Assembly: GCF_000969835.1 (NCBI RefSeq)
Contig: NZ_KQ033913.1
Coordinates: 1,765,144-1,829,143, forward strand
Length of the DNA: 64,000 bases
Origin: Parabacteroides goldsteinii DSM 19448 = WAL 12034
GTDB lineage: Bacteria > Bacteroidota > Bacteroidia > Bacteroidales > Tannerellaceae
Direction of reading: 5' to 3'
Positions 1-8,718 of this stretch are shown here, one piece after another. Position 1 is the stretch's first letter, and each line of letters opens with the position of its first letter. The translations under genes were made by a program, and so were the position numbers. The notes beneath the pieces were generated by a model. It ran no database searches. It saw only the letters and a list, made by a program, of their open reading frames with translations, and was not told the origin of the DNA.

Positions 1-631
1 CGATCGTTCCGCCATCCGGTGTTTCAGCCACTTTACGACAGAAGGCAGCCGGAGACTTCTCACGTCCGCCTTCCCAGGTCCCTTCCGGACCGAAAATATT
101 ATGGAAACGGGCAATACGTACATCCAGACCTTTATTACGATGGTAAGCCTGGTACATACGTTCGCTGAACAGTTTCTCCCAACCATAGTCACTATCCGGT
201 CCGGCAGGATAAGCGGAATCTTCCGATGTAGTCGGATGCAAAGCGTCCATCTGGTTACGTTCCGGGTAGATACAAGCCGAAGAAGAGTAAAAGATCCGTC
301 CTGCATTCCGTTTATAAGCCACATCCATCATATTGATGTTACACATCACAGAGTTATGCATAATATCGGCATCGTTCTCACCGGTAAAAACAAAACCTGC
401 TCCGCCCATATCAGCGGCAAACTGATAGATCTCGTCAAACTTGCGATCCACCGCACGATAGCATACATCGATATCGCGCAGGTCGCCAATCATAAAGTCA
501 TCGGCTTCTGTTTCTCCGAATTCCGGATACTTCAAGTCGACACCTTTCACCCAATAGCCCTCACTTTTGAGGCGCTTCACCATGTGGCTACCGATGAAGC
601 CACCGGCGCCACAGACTAATGCTGTTTTCAT
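1..631 (-). CDS. GDP-mannose 3,5-epimerase-like NAD-dependent sugar epimerase (3' end outside window)
   Basis: This is an extended-SDR nucleotide-sugar epimerase of which 210 N-terminal residues are inside the window; the C-terminal part lies beyond base 1. The translation begins MKTALVCGAGGFIGSHM, a Rossmann GxxGxxG motif. Residues known to matter in plant GDP-mannose 3,5-epimerase have counterparts here: Cys120 in SSACIYPE, Tyr149 and Lys153 in YGWEK, and Lys192 in REKSPAAFCRK. The family converts GDP-mannose to GDP-L-galactose or related epimers. In a heptose-containing cluster it could instead act on an NDP-heptose, which is inference. It is the last gene of the minus-strand polysaccharide run inside the window, and a diverged copy of its first 62 codons lies at 1458-1667. 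Confidence 0.85.
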   Translation of the reverse strand, partial: MKTALVCGAGGFIGSHMVKRLKSEGYWVKGVDLKYPEFGETEADDFMIGDLRDIDVCYRAVDRKFDEIYQFAADMGGAGFVFTGENDADIMHNSVMCNINMMDVAYKRNAGRIFYSSSACIYPERNQMDALHPTTSEDSAYPAGPDSDYGWEKLFSERMYQAYHRNKGLDVRIARFHNIFGPEGTWEGGREKSPAAFCRKVAETPDGGTI

Positions 632-688
632 TTTTGAATTTGAATTTAATATGTTGATTTTATAAATCAAATAGACAAGGGAAAAAGT

Positions 689-1441
689 TTATTTATGTGC
701 TTCAACTACAAACCCAGCACAAAAGGTTTCCAAATTTAATTTTTTACATAAGTTTTCCCACAAAGTTACCAGTAAAAACAAAGGAAAACAAAATGAAAAA
801 TAATCGTTGGCATGATAAAAACATGTTATCTTAATAGATTTGAATCCTGTTTCGGCTAATAATTTTCTCATTTGCCGAGGAGAGCAATAATTAAAGAAAG
901 TAGGATAGCCAGTAACATCTGCTGCCCAGGGACGAAGTTTTTTAATAAGAAAACGTTGTCCTTTATTCCCTACTAATCTTAATATGAGAGAATATATATG
1001 ATATTTACTTGGTAAGTAATGAATTGTTTCACCGTGTTCGGATAAAGCCTGATAAATAGAATTAAACGCCTTCTTATTATCAGGTACATGTTCCAACAAT
1101 GTCCTGGAAATAATCAAATCGTACTTGCCATTAACAGGTTCCTCTATTGATTGAACAATAAAATGATCATATATTTCCTCACATTTATCTTTGTACTCAA
1201 TATCTAAACCATCATAAATCAGATCCTTATTCTTATACCATAAAGGTCTATCAATACCACCTACCTCTAAAATAGAATTAGCAGAATTAAGGCTCTTTTC
1301 AATAAGCATTTTAAGAGTATCAGTATAAGATTCCATTTCAGTACAAAAAAATTCTTTTTTTGTACTGAAATGGTCCGACCATTTTTTATTTATCTGTACG
1401 ATTCGATTTATCATAATATTGTTTGTTATTTTATACTTCAC
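689..1441 (-). CDS. class I SAM-dependent methyltransferase
   Basis: This 250-residue protein has the class I methyltransferase layout. A glycine-containing motif I (ILEVGGID, about residue 58) is followed by an acidic strand end (DGLDIEY) and the post-motif DLIISRTLLEHVPD, typical of UbiE/Methyltransf_11 proteins. The role is probably O- or N-methylation of a sugar or of a substituent of the surface polysaccharide. In Campylobacter, phosphoramidate is O-methylated by methyltransferases of the capsule locus, so this gene is one candidate for an equivalent step, but no sequence feature proves that. It is wedged between a truncated epimerase fragment (16 bp upstream) and the full epimerase gene (57 bp downstream), and it is more AT-rich than the epimerase, which suggests insertion as a cassette. 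Confidence 0.8.
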   Translation of the reverse strand: MKYKITNNIMINRIVQINKKWSDHFSTKKEFFCTEMESYTDTLKMLIEKSLNSANSILEVGGIDRPLWYKNKDLIYDGLDIEYKDKCEEIYDHFIVQSIEEPVNGKYDLIISRTLLEHVPDNKKAFNSIYQALSEHGETIHYLPSKYHIYSLILRLVGNKGQRFLIKKLRPWAADVTGYPTFFNYCSPRQMRKLLAETGFKSIKITCFYHANDYFSFCFPLFLLVTLWENLCKKLNLETFCAGFVVEAHK

Positions 1442-1457
1442 TATTTATAGTTACATT

Positions 1458-1667
1458 TTAATCTAAATGAAGACACAGACGATCCACTTTCAGATTATAA
1501 ACATTGATATCGTGCAAATTACCAATTACAAAATCATCGGCTTCCGGCTCTCCAAATTCCGGATATTTCAAGTCGACACCTTTCACCCAATAGTCCTCTT
1601 TTCTGAGGCACTTCACCATGTGACTACCGATAAATCCACCGGCGCCACAGACAAATGCTGTTTTCAT
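1458..1667 (-). pseudogene. truncated duplicate of the sugar epimerase 5' end
   Basis: The 69-codon reading frame begins MKTAFVCGAGGFIGSHM and follows the epimerase at 1-631 closely for about 62 codons. It shares the YWVKGVDLKYPEFGE segment, then diverges after VDR and stops within seven codons. It keeps only the NAD-binding loop, with no catalytic residues, so it cannot be an active epimerase. Many substitutions separate the two copies, including silent ones, so the duplication is not recent or came from a related strain. It is probably the scar of a recombination event that placed the methyltransferase gene between two epimerase copies. Confidence 0.8.
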
Positions 1668-1697
1668 TTTAAATAAAATTATATGATAAATAATGCT

Positions 1698-2795
1698 TTA
1701 ATTACTATTAATTAGTCGTTGATACAATGCCAATAAAAAATCACGATTATCCGCTGTTATATAATTCATATTTCCTCCCATACGAGAGAAAGTCTTACAA
1801 TATCTTAAATAATAAGCAGGATTATCCATCGGGGGTTCTCCTTGTTTATTCCAATCCCAATTAGAGGTAGCTAAATCCACTACATAGATCTTATGTCCGC
1901 TGATTTTCTTTCTATTTTGAAGTGCCAGATTCTGAGCCATAGACATGGATTTTTCAAAAACCATCGGAGACATTACAGCAGAACCTACCGATAGATAAAC
2001 TCCACCTGAAAGGTTCGTAACGCTATCCGCAAAACTTAGGAAATCACGCTCTGCCACTCTTCCTACAGAAGCTCCATAATTCATCGGATGCGTATAAATT
2101 ATATCATGACCGAACATAGGATGTGCGGTAAAAGGAATTCCAAACCGTAAAGCGGCTGACTGAATACCTAATTGAGGATATTCATGCCTTATCTCCATAA
2201 ATCCTGGCCGTAAATTAAACCTTCGTATAACCTCGCATAAATCCATAGCTGCTGCTACCCGTCCTGGCTCAATATGATAATTATCCAAGGTAAAAGCCTC
2301 CAATTCATTCAATGCAGGGATCATCAATCCACCATGAAACACCATATGTCCCACGGATTCTCCATATCCCAATCCTTGCCAAGCACCAACATTCAATGCC
2401 AGATTCAGATAGAAACCTGTTTCTTCCCATGTTCCGAACTCTCCCTTACAAACATTAGCGCGCACATCCTCACTCGTACGACCTTGATAAGCGACCTCCC
2501 AATCATGTATGATCCCTGCGCCATTGGTAGCATAATGCGTAAAAAATCCTCGTTCCAACATCGCTATCAAAGTAGGAGCCATCCCATTTTTTATCGTATG
2601 AGCACCAAACGTTAACATCACGGATCTTTTATTTTCCCTTGCCTCGATAATATCATCGGCTAAACTTTTTATTGCCTTTAAAGCTTCTTCCGATAAATTC
2701 TTTGGAGCAGTATCTGGAGATATCATATCCCGATCCGCATATACTTTATTTTTCCGACAAGCCAATGGTTTTATCAATAATTTCAGACGATCCAT
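1698..2795 (-). CDS. conserved protein, deoxyhypusine synthase-like family (tentative)
   Basis: This 365-residue cytosolic protein has no signal peptide or membrane segment. The segment NGAGIIHDWEVAYQGRTSED, followed by GEFGTWEETG, resembles NAD-binding bacterial relatives of deoxyhypusine synthase, which often carry a GAHxIKxGL...NGAGIxHD...TSEDV pattern. That assignment is from memory of the family and is not certain. Bacteria do not make hypusine, so a role in sugar or polyamine chemistry linked to the glycan is more plausible. It lies 4 bp after the GT9 gene and is evidently part of the heptose block (gmhA-gmhB-hldE-GT9-this gene). Confidence 0.5.
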   Translation of the reverse strand: MDRLKLLIKPLACRKNKVYADRDMISPDTAPKNLSEEALKAIKSLADDIIEARENKRSVMLTFGAHTIKNGMAPTLIAMLERGFFTHYATNGAGIIHDWEVAYQGRTSEDVRANVCKGEFGTWEETGFYLNLALNVGAWQGLGYGESVGHMVFHGGLMIPALNELEAFTLDNYHIEPGRVAAAMDLCEVIRRFNLRPGFMEIRHEYPQLGIQSAALRFGIPFTAHPMFGHDIIYTHPMNYGASVGRVAERDFLSFADSVTNLSGGVYLSVGSAVMSPMVFEKSMSMAQNLALQNRKKISGHKIYVVDLATSNWDWNKQGEPPMDNPAYYLRYCKTFSRMGGNMNYITADNRDFLLALYQRLINSN

Positions 2796-2799
2796 ATTT

Positions 2800-3969
2800 T
2801 TATTTTAAACAATTCAACAATGACAATAATTCTTTTCTGACACTCTCAACATTAACAGAATCTATACATTCATAAACTTGCTTCATAGGTCTTGAACATC
2901 GGTAATCACAACCAAAGCAATCCATTTGATGAAAAACGATATGAGGAAAATAAAATAAAGAAGAAAAACGCGAAGGATAAGGCAGGAATCTTCCCGGATG
3001 TGCACCTGATACGATCGCCAAAGAAGGAACACACAAACTTGTAGCCAAATGTATTCCTCCTGTATCATTACCGATTACCAAACTAGCATGAGATACAATC
3101 TGGGCTGTCTCCAGAAAAGAAGTCTTATTTACTTTATTTATTATTTGTCCATTATTTCCAGATAAACACATAAAAGCATCAGACAAATCCTGATCAATCT
3201 TTCCGTACCCTAATAATATAATCTTATATTTATCGACCAACTCCATTGCGATCTTCACAAATCGATCCACACTCCATGCGTGGAAGAGATTATTAGTAGA
3301 TAAAAAGAATACACAATAATTACCTTCCACATAAGAACATGAGATCGGTAAAACGGGAAATGCTGGTAATTGAGCCTGAAAATCCTGAGAAAATAAGGTA
3401 CGCACAAAATAAGCGTTAATATCAATCTCTGGTAGCCTTTCCAACGGAGTATTAATTAACTGTGTATAAAAACATTCCATATAATACTTTTGCCAACGAG
3501 ACATATTTAGGCAATCACCATGAAATCCGACCCGCCGCTTAGAACGAATTACCGATATTACACTATCACTAACATAAGAACGAGAAAAAGCAGGAGCTAT
3601 CGCATAATCAAAAGCATATTGCCTAATTTTTTTCACGAAGCTATACCAATACGTTACTTTCAGGAACTGCCCCCTGTCAAGAGGAACAATCTTAGTAAAA
3701 AAAGGATCCAGCTTCGCTATATCCAACGTAGCCTTGGAACAAACCAACAAGACCTTTTTATCTTTGAAAGCCTCTTTATAAGCCCGCAAAGAATCCAACC
3801 AAATGATATAATCACCGATACCATCAGTCCTTACCAGCAACAAATCGAACTTCTCCCCTTTAGGCCTGACAAGCAAGCGAATAAAAAAATTCAATAGTTC
3901 ATGGAATATTATCAATATATATACCTCAAGCATTCCCGTTCTCGTCAATCCAAGTTTCTTAGCGTACAT
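2800..3969 (-). CDS. glycosyltransferase family 9 (heptosyltransferase-like)
   Basis: At 389 residues this matches GT9 ADP-heptose:LPS heptosyltransferases in length and layout. Near the N terminus is LLLVRTDGIGDYIIW, the GT9 signature (usually RxxxxGDxxxxxP). In the C-terminal half is VIGNDTGGIHLA, the conserved nucleotide-sugar binding loop. A Cys-rich tail (CFGCDYRCSRP) is also present, as in many bacterial GT9 proteins. It directly follows hldE (4 bp gap), so transfer of the heptose made by the neighbouring enzymes to the growing glycan is the natural reading. The acceptor is unknown. Confidence 0.85.
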   Translation of the reverse strand: MYAKKLGLTRTGMLEVYILIIFHELLNFFIRLLVRPKGEKFDLLLVRTDGIGDYIIWLDSLRAYKEAFKDKKVLLVCSKATLDIAKLDPFFTKIVPLDRGQFLKVTYWYSFVKKIRQYAFDYAIAPAFSRSYVSDSVISVIRSKRRVGFHGDCLNMSRWQKYYMECFYTQLINTPLERLPEIDINAYFVRTLFSQDFQAQLPAFPVLPISCSYVEGNYCVFFLSTNNLFHAWSVDRFVKIAMELVDKYKIILLGYGKIDQDLSDAFMCLSGNNGQIINKVNKTSFLETAQIVSHASLVIGNDTGGIHLATSLCVPSLAIVSGAHPGRFLPYPSRFSSLFYFPHIVFHQMDCFGCDYRCSRPMKQVYECIDSVNVESVRKELLSLLNCLK

Positions 3970-3973
3970 CGTC

Positions 3974-5386
3974 TTACTTTTTATCGTTTCTTAACTGATC
4001 AACCGTAGATGTTGTAGAATATCCATTTACGAAAGGTATAATCCGGACAGATTTTGCATACTCGCGCCCAACTACACTTTCAACCGTATAATCACCTCCT
4101 TTCACTAGGATATCTGGTTGAAGAACCTTTATCAAGTCCAATGGTGTATCCGAATTAAAAATCACTACATAATCCACAAACTCTAGAGCAGACAAGATCA
4201 AAGCTCTCTCATCCTCTTTCTTGATAGGACGGGAATTTCCTTTTAGGCGTCGTACCGAATCGTCGCTATTCAAACCGACAATCAACGTATCCCCCATTTT
4301 TTTCGCTTCTTTCAGATATTGGATATGTCCCTTATGTATTATATCAAAGCAACCATTTGTAAAAACTATTTTTTTCAAAGGTCTATTCAGCTTCTGCAAT
4401 ATCAGTTTTATCTCTCCCGCATCATAAATTTTTCTTTTTCCGGAATAAGATAAACTATCCATCAATTCATCATAAAGTACCGGTGCCGTCCCCATCTTTC
4501 CAACAACTATACCCGCTGCCTGATTAGCCATCTGCACAGCTACCTTCCAGTCCAATCCAGAGGATAACCCCACTGCCAAGGTAGCGACTACCGTGTCGCC
4601 AGCTCCAGAAACATCAAACACCTCAGTAACTTTTGACTTTACATGAAAAACATAATCAGTACAGATCAATGACATACCTTTTTCGGACCTCGTAACCAAT
4701 AAATAAGGAAGATCAAACCTCCCCATTATATCCTTTGCAGCAGCTTCGATTACTTCATCCTCATTTTCTAACTCTTCCCCATAAACATCCGACAATTCTT
4801 TCAAATTTGGAGTGATAACCGTAGCTCCTCTATATTTTTCCCAATTACTCCCTTTGGGATCGACTATCAATATTTTACCAGAATCTTTAGCTTTCGATAT
4901 CAGATAACGAGATATATCAAACGAAACCATTCCTTTCCCATAATCAGATATCACCAAAACCTTACAATCCTCACATAAGGCATCTATTTGAGACAAGGCA
5001 TTCGAACATGAAGGAAACTTTCGGGCTTCCTCCGTATCGACCCGAACTATCTGCTGGGAACCTGCTATAATACGAACTTTTGATGTTGTTGGGAAGTTAT
5101 CTTCCTTCAAATAATTGTTCACACCTTCAGCATTAAGCAGGTCTATAAGTTCTTTTCCATGAATGTCACTACCTATACAGCCAAATAGAACAGGAGTCAT
5201 TTTCAACTTAACCATATTATTCGCAACATTGGCAGCTCCCCCCAAAGTCTTGCGAACTTTTCTTATATGGACAACAGGAACGGGAGCTTCCGGGGAAATT
5301 CTTTCCACCTTACCAAAATTATAGACATCCAGTATCACGTCTCCGAACACAAAAATTTTATTCGTGCCACTAAACAATTCCTTCAT
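3974..5386 (-). CDS. hldE: bifunctional heptose 7-phosphate kinase / heptose 1-phosphate adenylyltransferase
   Basis: The 470-residue protein combines a PfkB/ribokinase domain (about residues 1-310, with DVSGAGDTVVATLA as the C-terminal kinase signature) and a cytidylyltransferase-fold domain (FTNGCFDIIHKGHIQYL, HxGH motif, then NSDDSVRRLKG). This is the standard HldE arrangement. It phosphorylates heptose-7-phosphate at C1 and then adenylylates heptose-1-phosphate to ADP-heptose. The start at 5386 is chosen because AAAGGAGG sits 5 to 12 bases upstream and the ATG overlaps the gmhB stop codon (ATGA). A longer frame from 5416 lacks such a site. No HldD epimerase is visible in the window, so ADP-D,D-heptose may be used directly. 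Confidence 0.95.
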   Translation of the reverse strand: MKELFSGTNKIFVFGDVILDVYNFGKVERISPEAPVPVVHIRKVRKTLGGAANVANNMVKLKMTPVLFGCIGSDIHGKELIDLLNAEGVNNYLKEDNFPTTSKVRIIAGSQQIVRVDTEEARKFPSCSNALSQIDALCEDCKVLVISDYGKGMVSFDISRYLISKAKDSGKILIVDPKGSNWEKYRGATVITPNLKELSDVYGEELENEDEVIEAAAKDIMGRFDLPYLLVTRSEKGMSLICTDYVFHVKSKVTEVFDVSGAGDTVVATLAVGLSSGLDWKVAVQMANQAAGIVVGKMGTAPVLYDELMDSLSYSGKRKIYDAGEIKLILQKLNRPLKKIVFTNGCFDIIHKGHIQYLKEAKKMGDTLIVGLNSDDSVRRLKGNSRPIKKEDERALILSALEFVDYVVIFNSDTPLDLIKVLQPDILVKGGDYTVESVVGREYAKSVRIIPFVNGYSTTSTVDQLRNDKK

Positions 5387-5880
5387 ATATCCTCCTTTAA
5401 AATTAAATCTACCCAATGATGAAGATCATTCTTTTGTGTTATAAGAAAAGAACTTACCCCTGCATTTTGTCCACATTCCACATCCGACATCTTGTCACCT
5501 AACATATAAGATTGCCCCGGATCTATATTATATTTTTTCATCGCTCCCCGGAGCATTCCCGGTTTAGGTTTTCGACATTCACAATTTTCTTCCGGAACAT
5601 GAGGACACATGAAAACATCTGTGATAAAAACCTTCTCTTTTTTCAAAACCGTTAGCAGACCATCATTGAAACGCAAAGCATCTTCGTAGGTATATTTATT
5701 TCTTCCTATCCCTGATTGATTGGTCACTATTATCAGCAAATAACCTTTGTCCTGTAATCGGGTTAACTCCTTGGTCACTCCCTCTATCAACTTTAGATCT
5801 GACAATTTATAGACATAGCCATAATCCTCGTTGATGGTACCATCCCTATCCAAAAAAATAGCCTTACTTTTTAGACACAT
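5383..5880 (-). CDS. gmhB: D-glycero-D-manno-heptose 1,7-bisphosphate 7-phosphatase
   Basis: This 165-residue HAD-family phosphatase has the catalytic motif [11 protein letters not shown] near the N terminus (nucleophile and acid Asp in DRD), VTNQSGIGR as motif II, and the zinc-binding loop [14 protein letters not shown] characteristic of GmhB. It removes the C7 phosphate from heptose bisphosphate between the two HldE reactions. Its start overlaps the end of gmhA by 17 bp and its stop overlaps the hldE start by 4 bp, which implies translational coupling of the three heptose genes. Confidence 0.95.
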   Translation of the reverse strand: MCLKSKAIFLDRDGTINEDYGYVYKLSDLKLIEGVTKELTRLQDKGYLLIIVTNQSGIGRNKYTYEDALRFNDGLLTVLKKEKVFITDVFMCPHVPEENCECRKPKPGMLRGAMKKYNIDPGQSYMLGDKMSDVECGQNAGVSSFLITQKNDLHHWVDLILKEDI

Positions 5881-6445
5881 AATCCTCTTCTACCAACTCA
5901 CAGATCAAATGCTCAATAAACAAATGAACCTCTTGGATCCTTGCCGATTCTGAAGAAGGAACGACATAACTGTAATCCGCAAGTTTCAGACACTCTCCAC
6001 CGGTTTTGCCCAGTAATGCTACAGTTGTAACACCAAGTTCTTTTGCCTTTAGTATAGCATTCACCTGATTCTTTGAATTTCCACTTGTAGATATAACCAA
6101 AAGAACATCTCCTTCCACACATAAGGCTTCCACTTGACGCTCAAATACTCTATCAAAACCATAATCATTACCAATTGCGGTCAGTACTGATGTATCCGTG
6201 GTCAAGGCGATCGCAGGCAAAGCCTTACGTTCTCTCATAAACCTCCCTACGAGTTCTGCCGCAAAATGCTGGGAATCGGCGGCACTGCCGCCATTACCGC
6301 AAATCAATAGTTTATTCTTCTTAGAGAAACTTTTACTAATAACTGATACTACATCATCAATAAAAGAGATGAATTCCTGACTTCTAAATAGTTCATTTTC
6401 AAGACAGATTTTCTTATTAATAGATTCTAAAACAGAATTATTCAT
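5864..6445 (-). CDS. gmhA: sedoheptulose 7-phosphate isomerase
   Basis: This 193-residue SIS-domain protein contains [20 protein letters not shown], the hallmark substrate loop of GmhA, and STSGNSKN, the second phosphosugar-binding serine loop. It converts sedoheptulose-7-phosphate to heptose-7-phosphate, the first committed step of heptose synthesis. It is the first gene of a coupled gmhA-gmhB-hldE series. Only 27 bp separate it from the AT-rich polymerase gene upstream, so it is likely in the same transcript. Confidence 0.95.
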   Translation of the reverse strand: MNNSVLESINKKICLENELFRSQEFISFIDDVVSVISKSFSKKNKLLICGNGGSAADSQHFAAELVGRFMRERKALPAIALTTDTSVLTAIGNDYGFDRVFERQVEALCVEGDVLLVISTSGNSKNQVNAILKAKELGVTTVALLGKTGGECLKLADYSYVVPSSESARIQEVHLFIEHLICELVEEDYVSKK

Positions 6446-6472
6446 ACTTAATCAATATTTAAAACAATTATA

Positions 6473-7669
6473 TCATTCATACGAATTATTACAATATCTA
6501 ACTATAACCCATTTAATAAGATTACTTAACAACAAAATCACCATAGGAATTATTAGAAAATTATAAAATATCATTTTATTTACTATAGAAAAATTATCTC
6601 GAAATAATTGAAAAGGAATCACAGAACAGATACAATAATAATAGACATTCCCAAAATAAGTTGAAAAATTATAGCGAACATATGTAAAAAATAAACCCAA
6701 AAAGAATAATGCTAAAAAGCTCCCTAAAACTCCAAAATTATATACCAAAGAGACTAATAAGCTCATCCCCCCAAACGGTGCATCAAATTTCATATCTACT
6801 GAAAATATTAAATCAGATTTATTAGGCAACAATACAGAAGGTATAAAATTCAAGAAAGAGGTAATAAAATTATCTGGAAAAGAAAAATAGGAAAATTTAT
6901 TTTCGGAAAACATGGATACTGCAGTAATCCATGTATATACAGGTTCAGTACAACCTACAAAAAGTAGTTTATCAAAAGAGACAACCATATCACCCAAGCG
7001 CCATATAGCCACTGTTAGAAGAAAAACAATCAAAAAAACAAGAATAATAAACACATGTTTTAACAATAACTTTCCTTTATCATAATAATATACAAGTAAC
7101 ACTATACAAGGTATAAAAACATACATTCTTGATCCCAGACCTAATAAAACAATACTAAATTCTACAATTGATAAAAGTATAAAAACAAATAAAGTATAAA
7201 ATCTCTCTTTCACATCTATATAATACAGCAAAAAAAATAAAAAAACAGTATTAATAGAACTAATTTGACCAGTAAATAAAATATCCACATCATCTTTATA
7301 TCCACTAAACAACAAACCTCTATTATAATATATAACAACATTAGCAAATATAAAAAGCATCACCAAAAAGAAAGCAACAACCTTATTATAAATAACTTTA
7401 TTCTCTTTACGCTTTTTCTTTTTAATATAAAACAAAGGTATCAAAGAGCCAAATATAAAAGAGAACAGTATTCCTATAGATATAAAAATGTAATTATATA
7501 AAAAAGAATTATCATAATACATATATAAATAATTCATTCCTGGATATCCATCAAATAAATTCCAAATCAAAACTATTAGAGGCAATATTAAATAATAAAA
7601 GAAACCAAAAGTAAATAAATAGATATGAAGTAATTTATTTATTTTCATATATGTATTAATAGCAGTCAT
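6473..7669 (-). CDS. polysaccharide polymerase-like multispanning membrane protein (Wzy-like)
   Basis: The 398-residue protein is almost entirely hydrophobic, with roughly ten to twelve predicted membrane segments and a larger hydrophilic loop near the middle to C-terminal third (around the VPKFDAPFGG-like region, residues about 290-310). That layout is typical of O-antigen/capsule repeat-unit polymerases, which are poorly conserved in sequence. No diagnostic motif allows a firm call. It is the only Wzy candidate in the window and lies among glycosyltransferases with a Wzx flippase in the same operon. The gene is markedly AT-rich, a common sign of horizontally acquired polymerase genes. Confidence 0.7.
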   Translation of the reverse strand: MTAINTYMKINKLLHIYLFTFGFFYYLILPLIVLIWNLFDGYPGMNYLYMYYDNSFLYNYIFISIGILFSFIFGSLIPLFYIKKKKRKENKVIYNKVVAFFLVMLFIFANVVIYYNRGLLFSGYKDDVDILFTGQISSINTVFLFFLLYYIDVKERFYTLFVFILLSIVEFSIVLLGLGSRMYVFIPCIVLLVYYYDKGKLLLKHVFIILVFLIVFLLTVAIWRLGDMVVSFDKLLFVGCTEPVYTWITAVSMFSENKFSYFSFPDNFITSFLNFIPSVLLPNKSDLIFSVDMKFDAPFGGMSLLVSLVYNFGVLGSFLALFFLGLFFTYVRYNFSTYFGNVYYYCICSVIPFQLFRDNFSIVNKMIFYNFLIIPMVILLLSNLIKWVIVRYCNNSYE

Positions 7670-7693
7670 AATAAATTCAAATGATTCATACTA

Positions 7694-8710
7694 TCAAAAT
7701 TTCATTCTGCATTTAAACAAGATCACTAAAAAACATTTAACAGGAAATGACGACTTAATAAATAAATATTCAAAAATATATTTAATATTATTACGAAATA
7801 ACTTTATTAAACTAGACAAATCAATGTCAAAAGAGAATTTATTTATATATAACTTTTTAGATGTATTCAAAAACACATCAGAAGATAGAATTGTTATCAT
7901 TTCAGAAAAAACAAATGATAACATATAACCATATATATATACTATATTATTTTTATTCTGATTAAGCAAATATTGCATTTCTCTAAATATATCTATATGC
8001 TGTTTTACCAGTTTATCATCAATACCTTTTCTTATAACACCTGTTATAGAATTATCTCTCAAAAAATACGACAAAGACACATTTGATATCAATATACAGC
8101 TAGAAGCCTTCAACATAACATGTAATAAAAATAAAATATCTTCATTCAAACAATATGGTATACAATATACTTTATTTCTTCTTAAGAAATCTATACTATA
8201 TAATTTATTCCATATTGGAGTAAATATTTTTTGTCTATCCTTTATATAAAGAGAAATAATATTACTATCATACAAAAAACAGTCATTATATTTCATTATC
8301 TCTTCAACCTCTCCTACACAATTAATAACATTGTAGCTTCCTGCAACAAAATCGACATTATTTTTCACTATCTTAGAATACATAATATCTATACAATCAG
8401 AAGTTATTTCATCATCACTATCCATAAAAAACAGATACCTACCTTTAGCATTATCAATAGCAGTATTCCTCGTTGCACCCAGACCTATATTTTTTTTATG
8501 TTCAATAATACGAATATCCTTTTCCCTAGGATGTCCAGAAATTATTGTATGTACAATTTCCATACTATTATCGATTCCTCTATCATCAACTAAAAGGAAT
8601 TCAATACTTTCAAAAGTCTGATTCAACGCAGATAGCAAGGCACGTTCTACATAAGATGCTACATTGTAAATAGGCATAGATAGTGTTACTTCATATTCGT
8701 ATTCTGCCAT
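7694..8710 (-). CDS. glycosyltransferase family 2
   Basis: This 338-residue GT-A protein begins with a beta strand and the family entry motif VTLSMPIYNVASYVERAL. FLLVDDRGIDNSM (first acidic pair) and GRYLFFMDSDDEI (metal-binding DxD region, about residue 95) follow. It should transfer a sugar from a nucleotide donor to the lipid-linked repeat unit on the cytoplasmic face. The ATG at 8710 is preferred over an in-frame GTG three bases upstream. The C-terminal hydrophobic stretch may associate with the membrane. The gene is very AT-rich, like its neighbours on both sides. Confidence 0.9.
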   Translation of the reverse strand: MAEYEYEVTLSMPIYNVASYVERALLSALNQTFESIEFLLVDDRGIDNSMEIVHTIISGHPREKDIRIIEHKKNIGLGATRNTAIDNAKGRYLFFMDSDDEITSDCIDIMYSKIVKNNVDFVAGSYNVINCVGEVEEIMKYNDCFLYDSNIISLYIKDRQKIFTPIWNKLYSIDFLRRNKVYCIPYCLNEDILFLLHVMLKASSCILISNVSLSYFLRDNSITGVIRKGIDDKLVKQHIDIFREMQYLLNQNKNNIVYIYGYMLSFVFSEMITILSSDVFLNTSKKLYINKFSFDIDLSSLIKLFRNNIKYIFEYLFIKSSFPVKCFLVILFKCRMKF

Positions 8711-8718
8711 CACAAATA

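Noticed and set aside
101..619. Plus-strand reading frame of 172 codons at the left edge
   Set aside because: It lies antisense to the epimerase whose Rossmann and catalytic motifs are clear, and its translation has no recognisable domain.
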